This document shows positions 43,461-52,450 of a stretch of DNA of 64,000 nucleotides, one piece after another. The position numbers and the translations under genes were made by a program. Each line of letters starts with the position of its first letter. Within the stretch, counting starts at the first letter, position 1. The stretch is from assembly GCF_000203915.1 (NCBI RefSeq), contig NC_008391.1, forward strand, positions 2,046,001-2,110,000. The letters run 5' to 3'. This stretch comes from Burkholderia ambifaria AMMD. Its GTDB lineage: Bacteria; Pseudomonadota; Gammaproteobacteria; Burkholderiales; Burkholderiaceae. Under the pieces are notes generated by a model. The model ran no database searches, had not been told where the DNA came from, and worked only from the letters and a program-made list of their open reading frames with translations.

Positions 43461-44483
43461 TTACGCCGCTTCTGGCCTGCGGGCGATCCGCTCGCGGATT
43501 TCGGGCGACGCCAGGCACATCGCCACGGCTTCGTAGCCGGGCGCACCACGGTAAGGCGCCACGCGGGAAGGCGGATTGTGATTCGCCGGACACAGGATGA
43601 TCGCCTCATCGGGCCCGACCGCCGACAGATCGAGAATGGCCGACGAACGCGTCATCAGGAACAGCGGACGCGCGTCGGTCGCGGCGCGTGCGCGCAGCCA
43701 CGCGATCAACGCCTGTTGCGTGGGCCGGTCGAGATCCTGTTCAATCAAATCGACGACCAGTGCGCTCGGGCCCTCCGCTTCGAGGCAGGCAAGCAGCGCG
43801 GTCAGGGCCGGCGATTGCGTCGCGCCGCCATCGGCGAGCGACGCCAAAGCGCGCGCCACACGCGCGTGCCATGCCGGGTCGGCCTGCAGCGCTCCCGATG
43901 CCGCGGCAGCGCCGTTTTCCAGCCGATCGAGTCCCACGAGCACCGCGCCGGGCAGCGCCTCGGCCAGCCGCATCGCCAGTCGCGTCTTGCCGCTTCCCAG
44001 CGAGCCGATGATGTAGTTCAACGGGCGAATGTCGTGAAACTCGAACCACTCGCCACCCCACGGCCACGGCAGATTGAACGCGACACCGGCGCCGCGATCG
44101 TCGAGCAGCTGCGTCAGCTCCCCGTCGGACGGCATCCGGCCGCGCGCAAGGCCGGTGCGCATCGCACGCACGCGATCGAGCTTGTGGACGAGATCCTGAA
44201 TGCCGAGGTCGAGCGCCGCTTCGTGAGCGGCCAGCGCGTCATCGAGACTGCGCGCGTCGCCACCGAGCACGCTCGCGACCTGCGCCAGGCTCAGGCCAAG
44301 CGCACGCAGCGCGACGATGTCGGCGGCGCGTGCGAGGTCCTCGGGGCCGTACACCCGATAGCCCGCCGGCGTTCGCTCCGGCGCGACGAGGCCGTGCCGC
44401 TCATAGACCCGCAGCGCCTTCACCGATACACCGAGCCGCGCGGCTGCCGCCGAAGCGCTCAAGCGAAGCGTGGACGTGCCCAT
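43461..44483 (-). CDS. MerR-type regulator fused to a P-loop ATPase domain
   Basis: 340 residues. Residues 8-75 are a MerR winged helix (SASAAAARLGVSVKALRVYERHGLV, then TPAGYRVYGPEDLARAADI), followed by a coiled linker. From about residue 150 there is an ABC/AAA-like ATPase: Walker A GSLGSGKT (160-167) and a Walker-B-like SALVVDLIEQDLDRPTQQALI. Ordinary MerR proteins have a small effector-binding domain here. The ATPase part resembles that of single-protein ATPases that guard against phage or sense nucleic acids, but this is only a likeness. Targets are unknown. Confidence 0.85.
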   Translation of the reverse strand: MGTSTLRLSASAAAARLGVSVKALRVYERHGLVAPERTPAGYRVYGPEDLARAADIVALRALGLSLAQVASVLGGDARSLDDALAAHEAALDLGIQDLVHKLDRVRAMRTGLARGRMPSDGELTQLLDDRGAGVAFNLPWPWGGEWFEFHDIRPLNYIIGSLGSGKTRLAMRLAEALPGAVLVGLDRLENGAAAASGALQADPAWHARVARALASLADGGATQSPALTALLACLEAEGPSALVVDLIEQDLDRPTQQALIAWLRARAATDARPLFLMTRSSAILDLSAVGPDEAIILCPANHNPPSRVAPYRGAPGYEAVAMCLASPEIRERIARRPEAA

Positions 44484-44555
44484 TCGTCACCCCTGTCTGC
44501 CGTCGATTCGTCACCGCCAGCATAAAGGCGACCCCAAGGGCCGGGTCAAGCGCGT

Positions 44556-45497
44556 TCACGCAATCCGGTACACGCGCATCGCGTTGTCGTGCCAGATCGC
44601 CTGACGCGCCGCGTCGTCGAGGTCCGCCATCGCGCGGGCAAACGTACGCAGCAGCGCCGGATACGACACGCGCAACCCCGCCACCGGAAAATTGCTCGCA
44701 AACAGGCAGCGCTGCCAGCCGAATATCGCGATCGTGTCGCGGATGATCCGCGCGTTGTCGGCCTCGTTCCACACCGCATCGCGCAAGCCGAGTTCGGAGA
44801 TCTTCACGGTCACGCGCGGCGATGCGGCCAATGCTTCCATGCCGCTGCGCCAGCGCGCGAGCCCCGCTTCCGAGCGATCCCACGGCAGCCCCGCGTGTTC
44901 GAGCACGACGTCGATGCCGGGCGCATCGGCCAGCAGCGCGGCCGCGTCGCCGAGATGCCAGAACGGCACGCGCAGATCCCAGCCGAGGCCATGCGCGGCG
45001 AGCCGCTCCAGCGCGGCCGGCCAGCGCGGATCGCGCAGCGTGCCCGGCCCGTCGACGGACGCATCCGGCGCCGCGGCGGTGCGCGGCTTGAACCGCACGC
45101 CGCGCACGCGCGGCCACGCGGCCTGTTCGGCGAGCCGCTCGTGCGCATCGTCGGCCAGCAGGTCGACCCACGCGACGACCGCCGACGGCAGTCCGTGCGC
45201 GGCCGCGACCTCGTGCAGCCAGCGCGTTTCCGCGAGCGCCTCGTCGCGTGCCCGTTCGGCCTCGACGTGCACGCTCGCGACGATCGGCGCGCGTTGTGCG
45301 GCATGCCGGTAGTCGTCCACGCCGAAGTCGCGGCACAGAGCCGCGTAGTCGCCGAACATGAAGCGCGCCGGGTCGTAGCGTTCCTGCAGCCACGGGTAGT
45401 GCGCACCCGCGTCGAGCTGCCACAGGTGATGATGCGCATCGACGAGCGCCGCCGGCAGCGCGTCGCCGCGCCGCTCAGCGCGCGCCTGCGAGCACAT
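44556..45497 (-). CDS. Amidohydrolase-family lactonase (L-fuconolactonase-like)
   Basis: 313 residues from the ATG at 45497; an ATG at 45506 is also possible. ALVDAHHHLWQLDAGAHYPWL is the amidohydrolase-2 metal-binding start, VEHAGLPW and FASNFPV follow as in L-fucono- and rhamnonolactonases. It should open a sugar-acid lactone. It overlaps the end of the upstream propeller gene by 23 bases, so it belongs to the sugar-acid operon. Confidence 0.85.
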   Translation of the reverse strand: MCSQARAERRGDALPAALVDAHHHLWQLDAGAHYPWLQERYDPARFMFGDYAALCRDFGVDDYRHAAQRAPIVASVHVEAERARDEALAETRWLHEVAAAHGLPSAVVAWVDLLADDAHERLAEQAAWPRVRGVRFKPRTAAAPDASVDGPGTLRDPRWPAALERLAAHGLGWDLRVPFWHLGDAAALLADAPGIDVVLEHAGLPWDRSEAGLARWRSGMEALAASPRVTVKISELGLRDAVWNEADNARIIRDTIAIFGWQRCLFASNFPVAGLRVSYPALLRTFARAMADLDDAARQAIWHDNAMRVYRIA

Positions 45498-46422
45498 ACG
45501 ACGCATCGGGTTCGCGCAGCGTCGGCCATGCGCCGACGAACCGCCACGCATCGAGATCGAGCTCGCGCACGTAGTCGTCCTGGAACGACACGTACGCGAC
45601 GCGCCGTGACGGATGGAACGACAGCGCGGTCGGGTTCGCGGGCAGCGCGATGCGTTCGATCTCCTCCAGCTGCCGCGCATCGAACACCGAGATCGACCGC
45701 TCGCCGGAATTCGTCAGCAACAGCAGGTCGCGGCCGTCCGGCGCGCTGGTGCGGTAGATGCGGTTCGGATCGCTGCGCGTCTTCACGCGGCGGCCGCAGG
45801 TCATCGTGTCGGTGTCGATCTCGACGAGCGTATCGTCACCACGATTCGCGACGAACAGCATGCGCTCGTCGCCCGACAGCGCATTGCCTTCGGGACGCGG
45901 GCCGGGCATCACCGCGCGCGGCGCGACGGTCGCGTCACGCGGATGAAACTGCGTGACCGTGTTCGACAGCAGATGCACGCCGTATGCGCGGCTCGCATCG
46001 CGCGTGAGCGTCACGAGGTGGGTCTTCACGCCGCCGGACGGCACGGCCATGTTCGGCACGCTCTGGCGGGTCGGTTCGTCGAACACGAGCAGCATGTCGT
46101 GCGCTTCGCTCATCGCGTACAGCCGGCCGTCGCGATCGGTCGCCATCCCGTGCGGCCGGTAGTACGGCCACAGGTCGAGCATCCGCGTCTGCGTGCGCTC
46201 GACGAGGTCGATCTCGGCGATCCGGTGATCGCCTTCATGGCCGCGCGACCAGGCCGTCTCGATCCCGAAGATGCCGACGTACGCGAATCGTTCATTCACG
46301 TCGACGGTGAATTCGTGCGGGAAGTTCGGCAGCACGAGATGCTTGAGCGCGGCTTTCGTCTCGAGGTCGTAGAAGCTGAAGGTATGGGCGCATTTCTGCA
46401 CCAGCAGCAGGATGTCGTTCAT
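45475..46422 (-). CDS. YVTN/lactonase-like beta-propeller protein
   Basis: 315 residues without signal peptide. Repeats such as LPNFPHEFTVDVNERFAYVGIFG, DERMLFVANRGDDTLVEID and PTALSFHPSRRVAYVSFQDD give a seven-bladed propeller of the YncE/6-phosphogluconolactonase shape. In a sugar-acid operon a lactonase or a binding role is plausible. It is 46 bases downstream of the MFS gene. Confidence 0.8.
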   Translation of the reverse strand: MNDILLLVQKCAHTFSFYDLETKAALKHLVLPNFPHEFTVDVNERFAYVGIFGIETAWSRGHEGDHRIAEIDLVERTQTRMLDLWPYYRPHGMATDRDGRLYAMSEAHDMLLVFDEPTRQSVPNMAVPSGGVKTHLVTLTRDASRAYGVHLLSNTVTQFHPRDATVAPRAVMPGPRPEGNALSGDERMLFVANRGDDTLVEIDTDTMTCGRRVKTRSDPNRIYRTSAPDGRDLLLLTNSGERSISVFDARQLEEIERIALPANPTALSFHPSRRVAYVSFQDDYVRELDLDAWRFVGAWPTLREPDASYVLAGAR

Positions 46423-46468
46423 GGTGTGTCTCCGTTGTTTCGTTCGCGTGTTCGCGTGTCGGCGTGGG

Positions 46469-47761
46469 TCAGCCTTCGCAGCGCTTCGGCAGCGTCAACG
46501 CGAGCAGACCGGCCACCGCGAGCGTGACGGCGAGGCTGTACACACCGGCCGCCGCGCTCACGTGCTGGGTCAGCACGCCGACCGCATACGGGCCGCAGAA
46601 GCCGCCGAGGTTGCCGAGCGCGTTGATCAGGCCGCGCGCGCTGCCGGCCGTCTCGACGCTGCACAGCTTCGGCGGAATCGCCCAGAACACGCCGGCGGCC
46701 GCCTGCAGGAAGAAGCCGCAACCGATCAGGAACGCGAACGACACGACCATCGATGCATGCGTGAGAACCGACAGCGCGAGGCACGCGGCAAAGCCGACGA
46801 GCGGCAGCAGCACGAACAGGCGGCGCTTGCCGGTTCGGTCTGACAAATACGACGTGGCGAACATCCCGATCACCATCGCGACATACGGCAGCATCGCGAG
46901 CAGGCCGACCTTGCCCATCCCGCCGTGCGTAAGGTTTTTCAGCAAGGTCGGCAGCCACATCGTATAGCCGTAGATGCCGACCTGATAGCAGAAGTTGATT
47001 GCGATCAGCAGCCAGATCGTCGGGTTGCGCAGTATCGCGCCGAACGACGCGGCGGCCGGCGAGCCGGCGGCCTGCTTGCGCGCCTGTTCGTCGCGCAGCG
47101 CGTCGAGGATGTACGCCTTCTCGCGCGGCGACACCCAGCGCGCGGTTTGCGGGCCGTCGTCGGCGAACATCATCCACGCGAACAGGCACAGCAGCGACAG
47201 CGCGCCGGCGCTGAAGAACAGGTGACGCCAATCGTACGCGGCGAGGATGAAGCCGGACAGCGGCGCGGTGATCATGCCGGCGAGCGGTACGAACATGATG
47301 ACCATCGCGTTCGCGCGGCCGCGTTCGCGGTCGGGAAACCAGTGGCTGACCATCGTCAGCACGACGGGCAGCATCCCGCCCTCGGCCACGCCGAGCAGGA
47401 AGCGCAGCGTCAGCAACTGCCACGTGTGGGTGACGAGCCCGGTCAGCACCGACAGCACGGCCCAGCTCACGAGCGACCAGGCGATGAAGGTCTTGCCGCT
47501 GCCGAGCGCCGCGCGCCGGCCGCCGGGGATCTGCAGGAACAGGTAGCCGAAGAAGAAGATGCCGCCGGCGAGGCCGGCCATCGTCGCGTCCATGCCGAGA
47601 TCGGCGTTCATCCCACCCGGCATCGCGAACGCGATGTTCACGCGATCCATGTACGAAACGATGCACGCGAGCAGCAGCGGCGGAATCACGCGCAGCCAGC
47701 GGCGGCGCGGAATGGCTTCGCCGGCTTCATAGGCCGGGGTGGCGGGGTTCAACAGGTTCAT
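46469..47761 (-). CDS. MFS transporter, ACS family (sugar-acid uptake)
   Basis: 430 residues with about twelve membrane segments. YMDRVNIAFAMPGGMNADLGMD, GGIFFFGYLFLQIPGG and LRFLLGVAEGGMLPVVLTMVSHWFP are typical of the anion:cation symporter family that takes up glucarate, galactonate and similar acids. It is divergent from nothing nearby and lies inside the catabolic operon. Sugar-acid import is a strong family inference. Confidence 0.9.
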   Translation of the reverse strand: MNLLNPATPAYEAGEAIPRRRWLRVIPPLLLACIVSYMDRVNIAFAMPGGMNADLGMDATMAGLAGGIFFFGYLFLQIPGGRRAALGSGKTFIAWSLVSWAVLSVLTGLVTHTWQLLTLRFLLGVAEGGMLPVVLTMVSHWFPDRERGRANAMVIMFVPLAGMITAPLSGFILAAYDWRHLFFSAGALSLLCLFAWMMFADDGPQTARWVSPREKAYILDALRDEQARKQAAGSPAAASFGAILRNPTIWLLIAINFCYQVGIYGYTMWLPTLLKNLTHGGMGKVGLLAMLPYVAMVIGMFATSYLSDRTGKRRLFVLLPLVGFAACLALSVLTHASMVVSFAFLIGCGFFLQAAAGVFWAIPPKLCSVETAGSARGLINALGNLGGFCGPYAVGVLTQHVSAAAGVYSLAVTLAVAGLLALTLPKRCEG

Positions 47762-47856
47762 GGTGTCTCCGATCCATGTGACGAGCGGCGGCGGTCATCT
47801 GTCGGACCGCCGTCACGCCGATGCGCAACGTTGTTGCAGGTGCAACCGGTGTGTGG

Positions 47857-48774
47857 CTAGCGTCCCCAGCGCAGCACGAGCGGATCGAGCCGCCGCGCCG
47901 CGTCGAGCAGGCCCGCTCGTACCTCGGGGTGCAACTCGGGCCACGGCGCGCGCGGCCGGTCGCACGCGATCACGCCGCCTTCCTTCATCAGCGCCTTCGC
48001 GGTCAGGAAACCCGACTGGCGGTTCTCGTAGTTGATCAGCGGCAGCCAGCGCGCGTACTGCTCGCAGGCTTCGTCGCGGCGTCCGGCGAAATACGCATCG
48101 GTGATCCGGCGGATACCGTCCGGATAGCCGCCGCCCGTCATCGCGCCGGTCGCGCCGGCATCGAGATCGGCGAGCAGCGTGATGCCTTCCTCGCCGTCCC
48201 ACGGCCCTTCGATCGCGTCGCCGCCGAGCGCGATCAGCTCGCGCAGCTTCGACGCGGCGCCGGCCGTCTCGATCTTGAAGTACGACACGGCGTCGATCTC
48301 GCGCGCGAGCGTCGCGAGCAACGACGCAGGCAGCGCGACGCCGCTCGCCGGCGCGTCCTGGATCATCAGCGGAATGTCGAGGCCATCGGCGACTTCGCGG
48401 AAGAACGCGCGCACCTGCGCTTCCGGCACGCGGAACGTCGCGCCGTGGTACGGCGGCATCACCATCACCATCGCGGCGCCGCATGCCTGCGCGTGGCGGT
48501 TGCGCTCCGCGCAGAGGCGCGCGCTGAAATGCGACGTCGTGACGATCACCGGCACGCGGCCGGCGACGTGCTCGAGCGTCGTGCGCGTGATGAGCTCGCG
48601 TTCATCGTCGCCGAGCGCGAACTGCTCCGAGTAGTTCGCGTGGATGCAGATGCCCTGCGAGCCGGCATCGATCATGAAGTCGAGGCAGCGGCGCTGGCCG
48701 TCGAGGTCGAGCGCGCCGTGCGCATCGAAGATGGTCGGCGCAACCGGAAAGACGCCCTGGTAGCGTGCGTTCAT
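47857..48774 (-). CDS. DapA/KDG-aldolase-family lyase or dehydratase
   Basis: 305 residues, class I aldolase fold. YFKIETAGAASKL carries the Schiff-base lysine, PPYHGATFRVPE and IQDAPASGVALP fit the family, and GSQGICIHANYSEQFAL replaces the usual GTTGE substrate loop. Relatives act on 2-keto-3-deoxy sugar acids. It is nine bases after a dehydratase gene that would supply such a keto acid. Confidence 0.88.
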   Translation of the reverse strand: MNARYQGVFPVAPTIFDAHGALDLDGQRRCLDFMIDAGSQGICIHANYSEQFALGDDERELITRTTLEHVAGRVPVIVTTSHFSARLCAERNRHAQACGAAMVMVMPPYHGATFRVPEAQVRAFFREVADGLDIPLMIQDAPASGVALPASLLATLAREIDAVSYFKIETAGAASKLRELIALGGDAIEGPWDGEEGITLLADLDAGATGAMTGGGYPDGIRRITDAYFAGRRDEACEQYARWLPLINYENRQSGFLTAKALMKEGGVIACDRPRAPWPELHPEVRAGLLDAARRLDPLVLRWGR

Positions 48775-48782
48775 GGCCGTGC

Positions 48783-49955
48783 TCACTCGACGATGTCGAA
48801 CTGGTCGAGGAACTCGGTCTTCAGCGTGAGACCGAGGCCCGGCACGTCGTCGCGCAATTGCAGGAAGCCGTTCTCGGCCACCGGCTCGCCGTCGAAGATG
48901 TAATAGAACAGCTCGTTGCCGACCTCGACGTCGAACATCGGGAAGTATTCGCTCATCGGCGACGCGAGCGTGCTCATCGTCAGGTGATAGTTGTGCATCT
49001 GGCCCGCATGCGGAATCACCGGCACGCTGTACGCCTCGCACAGCGCATTGATCTTGTGCGCCATCGTGATCCCGCCGACGCGGTTCGTGTCGTACTGCAC
49101 GACCGACACGGCCTTGCGGTCGAGCAGCTGCTTGAAGCCGTACAGCGAGAACTCGTGCTCGCCGCCGGAGATCGGAATGCGCGTGAGCTGGTTCAGTTCC
49201 GCGTAGCCGTCGATGTCGTCGGCGATCACCGGTTCCTCGAGCCAGCGCGGCTGGTACTTCTCGAGCTTCGGCAGGATGCGCTTCGCGTACTCGAGATTCC
49301 AGCCCATGTAGCACTCGAGCATCAGGTCGTTGTCGTAGCCGATCACCTCGCGGATCGCCGCGACCGACTTCAGGTTCTCCACCACGCCCTGCTGCCCGTG
49401 CGCGGGCCCGTAGCCGAAGCGCATCTTGAACGCGCGGAAGCCTTCCTTCATATAGCGCTGCGCCTCGTCCTGCATCTCTTTCAGGTCGGTGCGGTAGAGC
49501 TTCGAGTAATAGCAGGGGATCTTTTCCTTCGTGCGGCCGCCGAGCAGCTTGAACACGGGCTTGCCGACACTCTTGCCGAGGATGTCCCAGATCGCGATGT
49601 CGACCGCCGAGATCGCCGCCATGCCGATGCCCTTGCGGCCCCACGCGTGGGTCGCGCGGTACATCCGCTGGTTCAGGTACTCGTAGTCCCATGGGTCCTG
49701 GCCGATCACAAGCGGCGCGAGGTACTGGTCGATGATCGCCTTCGCGATGTGCGGCGCGAGCGCGACGTTGCCGAGGCCGACGACGCCGTCGTCGGTCTCG
49801 ACTTCGACGACGGTCCACGCATGAAAGCGGAACGTGCTCATGGTTTCCTGCGGCGCGTACAGCAGGTCCATCGCGTTCGAGCAGAAGTTGCCCTGCGGCG
49901 GGACGGTCTTGCCTTTCCACTGGAATACGCGGGCGCGCACGGAGCGGATCTTCAT
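48783..49955 (-). CDS. Sugar-acid dehydratase, enolase superfamily
   Basis: 390 residues from the ATG at 49955 (AGGAGACACC upstream). Catalytic features: KMRFGYGP (K-x-R base region), metal ligands in [16 protein letters not shown] and SGGEHEF, and a late histidine in [12 protein letters not shown]. The fold and its loops are nearest the rhamnonate/lyxonate/fuconate dehydratases. It should convert an aldonic acid to a 2-keto-3-deoxy acid. The exact sugar is not set by the sequence alone. Confidence 0.88.
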   Translation of the reverse strand: MKIRSVRARVFQWKGKTVPPQGNFCSNAMDLLYAPQETMSTFRFHAWTVVEVETDDGVVGLGNVALAPHIAKAIIDQYLAPLVIGQDPWDYEYLNQRMYRATHAWGRKGIGMAAISAVDIAIWDILGKSVGKPVFKLLGGRTKEKIPCYYSKLYRTDLKEMQDEAQRYMKEGFRAFKMRFGYGPAHGQQGVVENLKSVAAIREVIGYDNDLMLECYMGWNLEYAKRILPKLEKYQPRWLEEPVIADDIDGYAELNQLTRIPISGGEHEFSLYGFKQLLDRKAVSVVQYDTNRVGGITMAHKINALCEAYSVPVIPHAGQMHNYHLTMSTLASPMSEYFPMFDVEVGNELFYYIFDGEPVAENGFLQLRDDVPGLGLTLKTEFLDQFDIVE

Positions 49956-50005
49956 GTTGGTGTCTCCTGGAATCGATGTTGTTGTGTGCAAGCGGCGCGC
50001 GGGGG

Positions 50006-51052
50006 TCACGCCGAAACGGTGGGCGTGCGGCGCGCGGCGCCCATCCGGCAGGCGATCTGCAGCGCCTGCCAGGTCGCGCCGACGTCGGCCGTGCCGCGCC
50101 CCGCGATGTCATACGCGGTGCCGTGCGCGGGCGTCGTGATCGGCACGGGCAGCCCGCCCTGCACGGTCACGCCGCGCGAGAAGCCGAGCAGCTTGATCGC
50201 GATCTGCCCCTGGTCGTGGTACATCGTGACGATCGCCTGGTAGTCGCCGGCCTGCGCCTTCAGGAAGATCGTGTCGGCGGGGAACGGGCCGTGGAACGGC
50301 GCGTCGGTCGGCCAGTCGCGCGCCTGCAGCTTGCGCACCGCCGGCTCGATGATGTCGACTTCCTCGCGGCCGCAGCTGCCGCCGTCGCCGCCGTGCGGGT
50401 TGAACGCGGCGATCGCGACCTTCGGCGTCGCGACGCCGTTCGCGAGCAACGACCGGTAAATCAGTTCGGACGCCTGTTCGATGCGCTCGACGCTCAATTG
50501 GGCCGCCGCTTCCTTCAGTGGAATATGCGACGAGATGCGCGCGGTCCACAGTTCGCCGAGCGTGTTGAATTCGCAGAAGTAGCCGGTCACGCCGAGCGCG
50601 GCCGCGAAGTGATGCAGCTCGTCGTCGTGCCTGAGCCCGCCGAGCTTCATCGCGTACTTGTTCAGCGGCGCGAAGCAGATCGCGTCGATGTCGCCGGCGA
50701 GCGCGGCGTCCAGACACTGGTCGAGCACGGTCAGCGTCGAGCGGCCGCCGGCCGCGCCGGGCTGGCCGACCGTGACCTGCGCGGGATCGATCGTGTCGAC
50801 CGCGACGAACGCGGCGCGCGCGGTGGACGGCCGGCCGCGCACGGCGGCGAGCGATTCGGCGGGCTCGACCTCGACCGTCACGCCGGCCACGCGCTGGCCG
50901 GCTTCCCACAGCCAGCGGTCGCCGATCAGCACGAGGTTCGCGCGGCGCGTCGCGTCGGGCCGCGCGAGCAGTTTCGCGATCAGTTCGGCGCCGATGCCGG
51001 CGGGGTCGCCGAGCGTCAGCGCGACGACGGGCAGGGCGGCGGCGGTCGTCAT
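50006..51052 (-). CDS. PdxA2-type 4-phosphoerythronate/4-hydroxythreonine-phosphate dehydrogenase
   Basis: 348 residues. [46 protein letters not shown] and [15 protein letters not shown] are the PdxA signatures, with metal histidines present. Copies inside catabolic clusters (PdxA2) oxidise and decarboxylate phosphorylated four-carbon acids rather than making vitamin B6. The usual DUF1537 kinase partner is not in this cluster. It is the first gene of the operon, next to the LysR at 51208. Confidence 0.88.
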   Translation of the reverse strand: MTTAAALPVVALTLGDPAGIGAELIAKLLARPDATRRANLVLIGDRWLWEAGQRVAGVTVEVEPAESLAAVRGRPSTARAAFVAVDTIDPAQVTVGQPGAAGGRSTLTVLDQCLDAALAGDIDAICFAPLNKYAMKLGGLRHDDELHHFAAALGVTGYFCEFNTLGELWTARISSHIPLKEAAAQLSVERIEQASELIYRSLLANGVATPKVAIAAFNPHGGDGGSCGREEVDIIEPAVRKLQARDWPTDAPFHGPFPADTIFLKAQAGDYQAIVTMYHDQGQIAIKLLGFSRGVTVQGGLPVPITTPAHGTAYDIAGRGTADVGATWQALQIACRMGAARRTPTVSA

Positions 51053-51187
51053 GAGGCGTCTCCGTGACGGGCGGCAGTCGGTTGCGGGTTCATGCGGTGT
51101 CTCCGGTGGCGGCGCGTGGCCGTTGGTCTATGGGGTTCATGCTAGGTAGACGGAATGAGTCGGTAAATTGAAAACTCTTGATGAATC

Positions 51188-51196
51188 GATAACCTG
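51188..51196. promoter_or_regulatory. GATAACCTG motif at the sugar-acid operon promoter
   Basis: GATAACCTG, preceded by TGAATC, lies in the divergent region between pdxA2 and lysR. The same nine bases, also with TGAATC upstream, occur at 53853-53861 before the second MFS gene. It may be a site for the LysR at 51208. Confidence 0.35.
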
Positions 51197-51207
51197 GAGT
51201 AATCGAA

Positions 51208-52158
51208 ATGGGCTCGATCGATCGACGAGACTCGACTCCCCAATTGCTGAACCGGCTGCGGATGCGGCAGATCGCGCTGCTGCTCGCGGTGGATGAATGC
51301 TCGACGCTGCGCGCGGCCGCCGGGCAGCTGGGCCTCACGCAGCCGGCCGCGACGAAGATGCTGGCCGAGCTGGAAAGCGCGCTCGGCCAGCGGCTGTTCG
51401 ACCGCGTCGGGCGCGGGCTCGTGCTGAACCCGGCCGGCGAGCGCGTGCTCGGCTATTTCCGCGGGATTCGCGGCAGCATGGAGGCGCTCAATCGCGAGCT
51501 CGGCGAGCTGCAGCTCGGCAGCGCGGGGCGGCTCGCGATCGGCAGCATCATGGCCGCGTCGCCGGGGCGGCTCACCGAGGCGCTGGTGCAGTTGAAGGCG
51601 CGTTATCCGCTGCTCGCGATCGACATCGCGGTCGATACCAGCGACCGGCTGATGCCGCAGTTGCGCGAAGGCGTGCTCGAAGTGGTGATCGGACGCAACG
51701 TCGGCACCGATTGCGACTTCCGTGTGGTGGATGACGAGGCGCTCGCGATCATCGCGGGCCGCGACCATCCGCTCGCCGGCGCCGGGCCGGTCGAATTCGA
51801 CGCGCTGCTCGATTACACGTGGATCCTGCAGCCGGCCGGCAGCCCGGCGCGCGAGGTCGTCGAGCGCGAGTTCCGCGCGCGTCACCAGCCTATGCCTCGG
51901 GGCCTCGTCGAGACGGGCTCGATCCTGACGACGATGAACCTCGTCGACCGTTCGCACATGCTCGGCGTGATTCCGCTGACGGTCGCGCAGCGCAACGCGG
52001 AGCACGGGCTCGTGGCGATCCTCGATTACGAGCTCGGCCAGAAGCTGCCGTCGTACGGGAGTCTCGTGCGGCGCGACCGGCCGCTGAGCATTCCCGCGCA
52101 GCAGTTTCTCGCGCTGTTCCACCGGGAAGGCGGGCCGGGCGATGACGGCGGCGCGTAA
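51208..52158 (+). CDS. LysR-family regulator of the sugar-acid cluster
   Basis: 316 residues. Winged helix LLLAVDECSTLRAAAGQLGLTQPAATKMLAELE, then an effector domain from RLAIGSIMAASPGRL. It resembles the GalR/GbpR-type LysR group that controls galactonate or monosaccharide use. It is divergent from the operon starting at 51052 with 155 bases between. A sugar acid is the likely inducer. It ends just before a variable repeat array. Confidence 0.9.
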   Translation: MGSIDRRDSTPQLLNRLRMRQIALLLAVDECSTLRAAAGQLGLTQPAATKMLAELESALGQRLFDRVGRGLVLNPAGERVLGYFRGIRGSMEALNRELGELQLGSAGRLAIGSIMAASPGRLTEALVQLKARYPLLAIDIAVDTSDRLMPQLREGVLEVVIGRNVGTDCDFRVVDDEALAIIAGRDHPLAGAGPVEFDALLDYTWILQPAGSPAREVVEREFRARHQPMPRGLVETGSILTTMNLVDRSHMLGVIPLTVAQRNAEHGLVAILDYELGQKLPSYGSLVRRDRPLSIPAQQFLALFHREGGPGDDGGA

Positions 52159-52263
52159 CGGCGCGGTTTGCCAGCCGAGGCGGCCGAGCCAGCCGCGCCA
52201 GCCGAGGCGACCGAACCAGCCGAATCAGCCGAGCTGGCCGAGCCAGCCAAGCACGCCGAACAA

Positions 52264-52353
52264 GCCGCGTCGGCCGCGTCGGCCGAATCCGCCGAATCCG
52301 CCGAACCAGCCGAACCAGCCGAACCAGCCGAACCAGCCGAACCAGCCGAACCA
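52264..52353. repeat. Tandem 9-bp repeat array
   Basis: Six perfect copies of GCCGAACCA (52300-52353) are preceded by two GCCGAATCC and two GCCGCGTCG units. Looser copies extend to about 52168. The array lies between the ends of the converging lysR and MFS genes. Every frame stays open, giving low-complexity frames that are unlikely to be real proteins. Confidence 0.9.
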
Positions 52354-52450
52354 GCCGAGGCACCACCATCGCGGAACGCAGTGAAGCGCGACGGCGACGC
52401 TGGCGACGCTGGCGAGACGGGGGAGGCAGGCGAAGCCGAAGCGGACGGCT

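Noticed and set aside
52264..52353. CRISPR array
   Set aside because: The repeat unit is 9 bp and directly tandem, with no spacers; nothing else in the window has repeat-spacer structure.
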